NCBI RefSeq assembly: GCF_001557235.1
Contig: NZ_LSJI01000074.1
Coordinates: 1 to 23,590 of the forward strand
Origin: Phenylobacterium sp. CCH9-H3
GTDB taxonomy: Bacteria; Pseudomonadota; Alphaproteobacteria; Caulobacterales; Caulobacteraceae
Direction: 5' to 3'
DNA length: 23,590 bases
The position numbers were made by a program, and so were the translations under genes. A model generated the notes under the pieces. That model searched no databases, was not told where the DNA came from, and saw nothing but the letters and a program-made list of their open reading frames with translations. The first letter of the stretch is position 1; every line of letters begins with the position of its first letter. Shown here in pieces: positions 21,956 through 23,590 of this stretch.

Positions 21956-23590
21956 CGGGCGGAAAGGCCCACGTAGTACGTGCGCTTGTAGCGCTCGTAG
22001 TTGGTCAGCCAATCCTTGTGGCCGCCCTGGTACTCGCGCAGCTTCTCGTCGGTCAGGTTCTGCAGGTCCACGAACACCTCGATGCGATCGGTCACCGCAT
22101 AGCTTACCTTGGCGTTCAGCCGGCGGTAGTCGTCATCGAAGGTATCGGCGTCGGCGTCGCTGCCGATGGACTGCGGGGCCTTGCCCGTGTGGTGGTACGA
22201 CAGCGCCGCCTCGATCCGACCCTTCTGGTAGAAGAGCTGGGCGCCCCAGAGCAGGTCGGATTGGCCGAGGAACGGCAGCTCGCCCCGGCCCGGAACGTTC
22301 AGTTCGGAGTCGGTGAGGGTGACGTTGCCCGACACCCCGAAGCCGCTCCAGAGACCGGGCAGGAAGGTGAACTGCTGCTGGTACTGCAGCTCCAGCCCCC
22401 GGATCTCACCGTCCTCGGCGTTGCGCGGCTGGGTGTAGGCCAGGCGGGTGAAGGTGCGGCCATCCAGCGTCACGCCGGTCTGGGTTTCGCGGAAGCTGAA
22501 GATGGGGTCTTCGATCCGCTTTAGGAACGCGCCCGCCGAGACGAGGCCACCCGGGGCGAAGTACCACTCCACCGACACGTCGAAGTTCTCGGACCGGAAC
22601 GGCTTCAGACCCACGTTGCCCTCGGAAAGCTCGCCGTCCAACGTGCCGTCCGGATTGGTCACGACGGTCAGCAGGCCGCCCGGACGCAGCTGCGGATACT
22701 GCGGCCGACCGATAGTGTGGGTGTAGGCGGCGCGGACCACGACGTCCTCGCGCGGCTCCCAGCGCAGGTGCAGGTTCGGCAGGAAGTCGGTGTATTCGCC
22801 CGACCGGGTCACCGGCTTGACCAGGCCACCGCTGAGCAGGAAGCCGCGGACGTCCGTCTCGGTCCGCTCCACCCGCCAGCCGGCGAGGACGCTCACCGCG
22901 CCGAAGTCGATATTGGCCATGGCGTAGCCGGCCATGACGCGCTCCGTCAGGCTGTAGTCGCTGAGCGTGTCGTTCGAGAGGCTGGTCGAATTGTTGCGCA
23001 CGATGCGCGGACCGCCCAGGTTCGCCGCGGTGAAGGCCTTGATGGCCTCCTCGTCGATCACGAACTGGTTCACATAGGTCGCCTCGCCCAGGGACACGTC
23101 CATGTTCGGGCCCTGGAGACCGAAGTCGGCCAGGGTGAAGCGGTTGGCCGTCGTGCCGCGCTCGTAGATGTCGGTGCGGCCGTCGAACTTCTTGTCGGTC
23201 TCGCGAATCTTCGCGCCGATCTTGAAGAAGCTGTCCTCGCCGATGTCGATGTCGCGGCGCAGATCGAAGCGGGCGGCCTTGTTGGTCTCCTCGCCGCTCT
23301 CGTCCTGGACGGTGTACTGCCGGAAGCCCAGGTCGCTCGCCGCCAGATTCCGAGGCGTGGCGGTGTAGAGCAGCGGCTGCATGTCGAAATCGACGGTGGC
23401 CGCGCCGCCCCGGAACAGCCACAGCTCGTTGGGCTCGATCAGCTCGTTGTAGCCCCAGGAGACGTCGTATTCGATCCGCCAGGGACCCCGCTCGTGCTCC
23501 GCGCCGAGCTGGAAGCTGGAGATCGACTTTTCCTTGTACTCGGTGCGCAGGTCCTGGCGGGCCTCGACGTTGCGAGCAACACCGCCGGTC
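21949..23590 (-). CDS. TonB-dependent receptor, Xanthomonas/Caulobacter type, C-terminal part (5' end outside window)
   Basis: This is an outer-membrane beta-barrel that imports a substrate using TonB energy; about 546 C-terminal residues are present. The frame stays open to the window edge (minus strand, upstream), where it reads TGGVARNVEARQDLRTEYKE, so the apparent Met at 23382 is internal. Barrel strands alternate through the sequence, e.g. VVVRAAYTHTIGRPQYPQLRPGG and NFDVSVEWYFAPGGLVSAGAFLKRIEDPIF. The end KRTYYVGLSARW finishes in an aromatic residue, as BAM substrates do. The TonB box and plug are outside. It is the first visible gene of the operon with phoD, the propeller gene and the PhnD-like gene, so its cargo may be an organophosphorus compound; that is inference. 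Confidence 0.95.
   Translation of the reverse strand, partial: TGGVARNVEARQDLRTEYKEKSISSFQLGAEHERGPWRIEYDVSWGYNELIEPNELWLFRGGAATVDFDMQPLLYTATPRNLAASDLGFRQYTVQDESGEETNKAARFDLRRDIDIGEDSFFKIGAKIRETDKKFDGRTDIYERGTTANRFTLADFGLQGPNMDVSLGEATYVNQFVIDEEAIKAFTAANLGGPRIVRNNSTSLSNDTLSDYSLTERVMAGYAMANIDFGAVSVLAGWRVERTETDVRGFLLSGGLVKPVTRSGEYTDFLPNLHLRWEPREDVVVRAAYTHTIGRPQYPQLRPGGLLTVVTNPDGTLDGELSEGNVGLKPFRSENFDVSVEWYFAPGGLVSAGAFLKRIEDPIFSFRETQTGVTLDGRTFTRLAYTQPRNAEDGEIRGLELQYQQQFTFLPGLWSGFGVSGNVTLTDSELNVPGRGELPFLGQSDLLWGAQLFYQKGRIEAALSYHHTGKAPQSIGSDADADTFDDDYRRLNAKVSYAVTDRIEVFVDLQNLTDEKLREYQGGHKDWLTNYERYKRTYYVGLSARW

Noticed and set aside
21949..23382. A complete 477-residue TonB receptor starting at the Met at 23382
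   Set aside because: The frame stays open with barrel-like sequence to the window end, and the plug domain is missing, so this is the C-terminal part of a longer gene.

Overview
The window is very GC-rich, densely coded DNA from an alphaproteobacterium, most likely in Caulobacteraceae (Caulobacter/Phenylobacterium-like). The main reasons are a GST-fold protein that closely resembles the Caulobacter division factor FzlA and ends in YDDLDF, a TonB-dependent receptor of the Xanthomonas/Caulobacter type, and dispersed GC-rich hairpin repeats. No rRNA, convincing tRNA, CRISPR array, phage or integrase gene is visible. The genus is inferred from memory of families, not from a search.

Layout. 1-1543: the 3' part of gltB (glutamate synthase large subunit). 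1551-2177: a small DUF559 nuclease gene bracketed by two direct copies of a two-hairpin repeat. 2198-4539: two divergent citrate-synthase-fold genes. One carries an N-terminal helix-turn-helix, and a perfect inverted repeat sits just upstream of its start. 4596-7416: a CDF metal exporter, then fzlA overlapping queG. 7413-9041: rfbC (minus) divergent from a family 2 glycosyltransferase (plus). 9072-10863: a coupled minus-strand operon of an HxlR regulator, a DsbA-fold isomerase-like protein and an atypical SDR, with a perfect inverted repeat upstream. 10899-11203: an apparently empty gap.

11204-14286 (minus): argE-type deacetylase, a 145-bp MITE-like inverted-repeat element, and an ilvA/FKBP-lipoprotein pair. 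14429-14962 (plus): a GmhB-like HAD phosphatase. 14973-17608 (minus): a ligase-associated exonuclease plus an ATP-dependent DNA ligase, two members of a known four-gene DNA-damage cluster. 17695-18559 (plus): tandem hotdog thioesterases. 18574-18666: a third, inverted copy of the hairpin repeat. 18665-23590 (minus): a translationally coupled operon of TonB-dependent receptor (cut by the window end), PhoD phosphatase/phosphodiesterase, a secreted propeller-like protein and a PhnD-like binding lipoprotein.

The most interesting items are the HTH-citrate synthase, which looks like an enzyme-fold regulator with its own operator; the repeat-flanked DUF559 nuclease; and the receptor-PhoD-propeller-PhnD operon, which looks like a phosphorus-compound scavenging system with no ABC permease in view. 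Functions of individual genes are mostly ordinary and well supported by motifs. The system-level ideas are inference.
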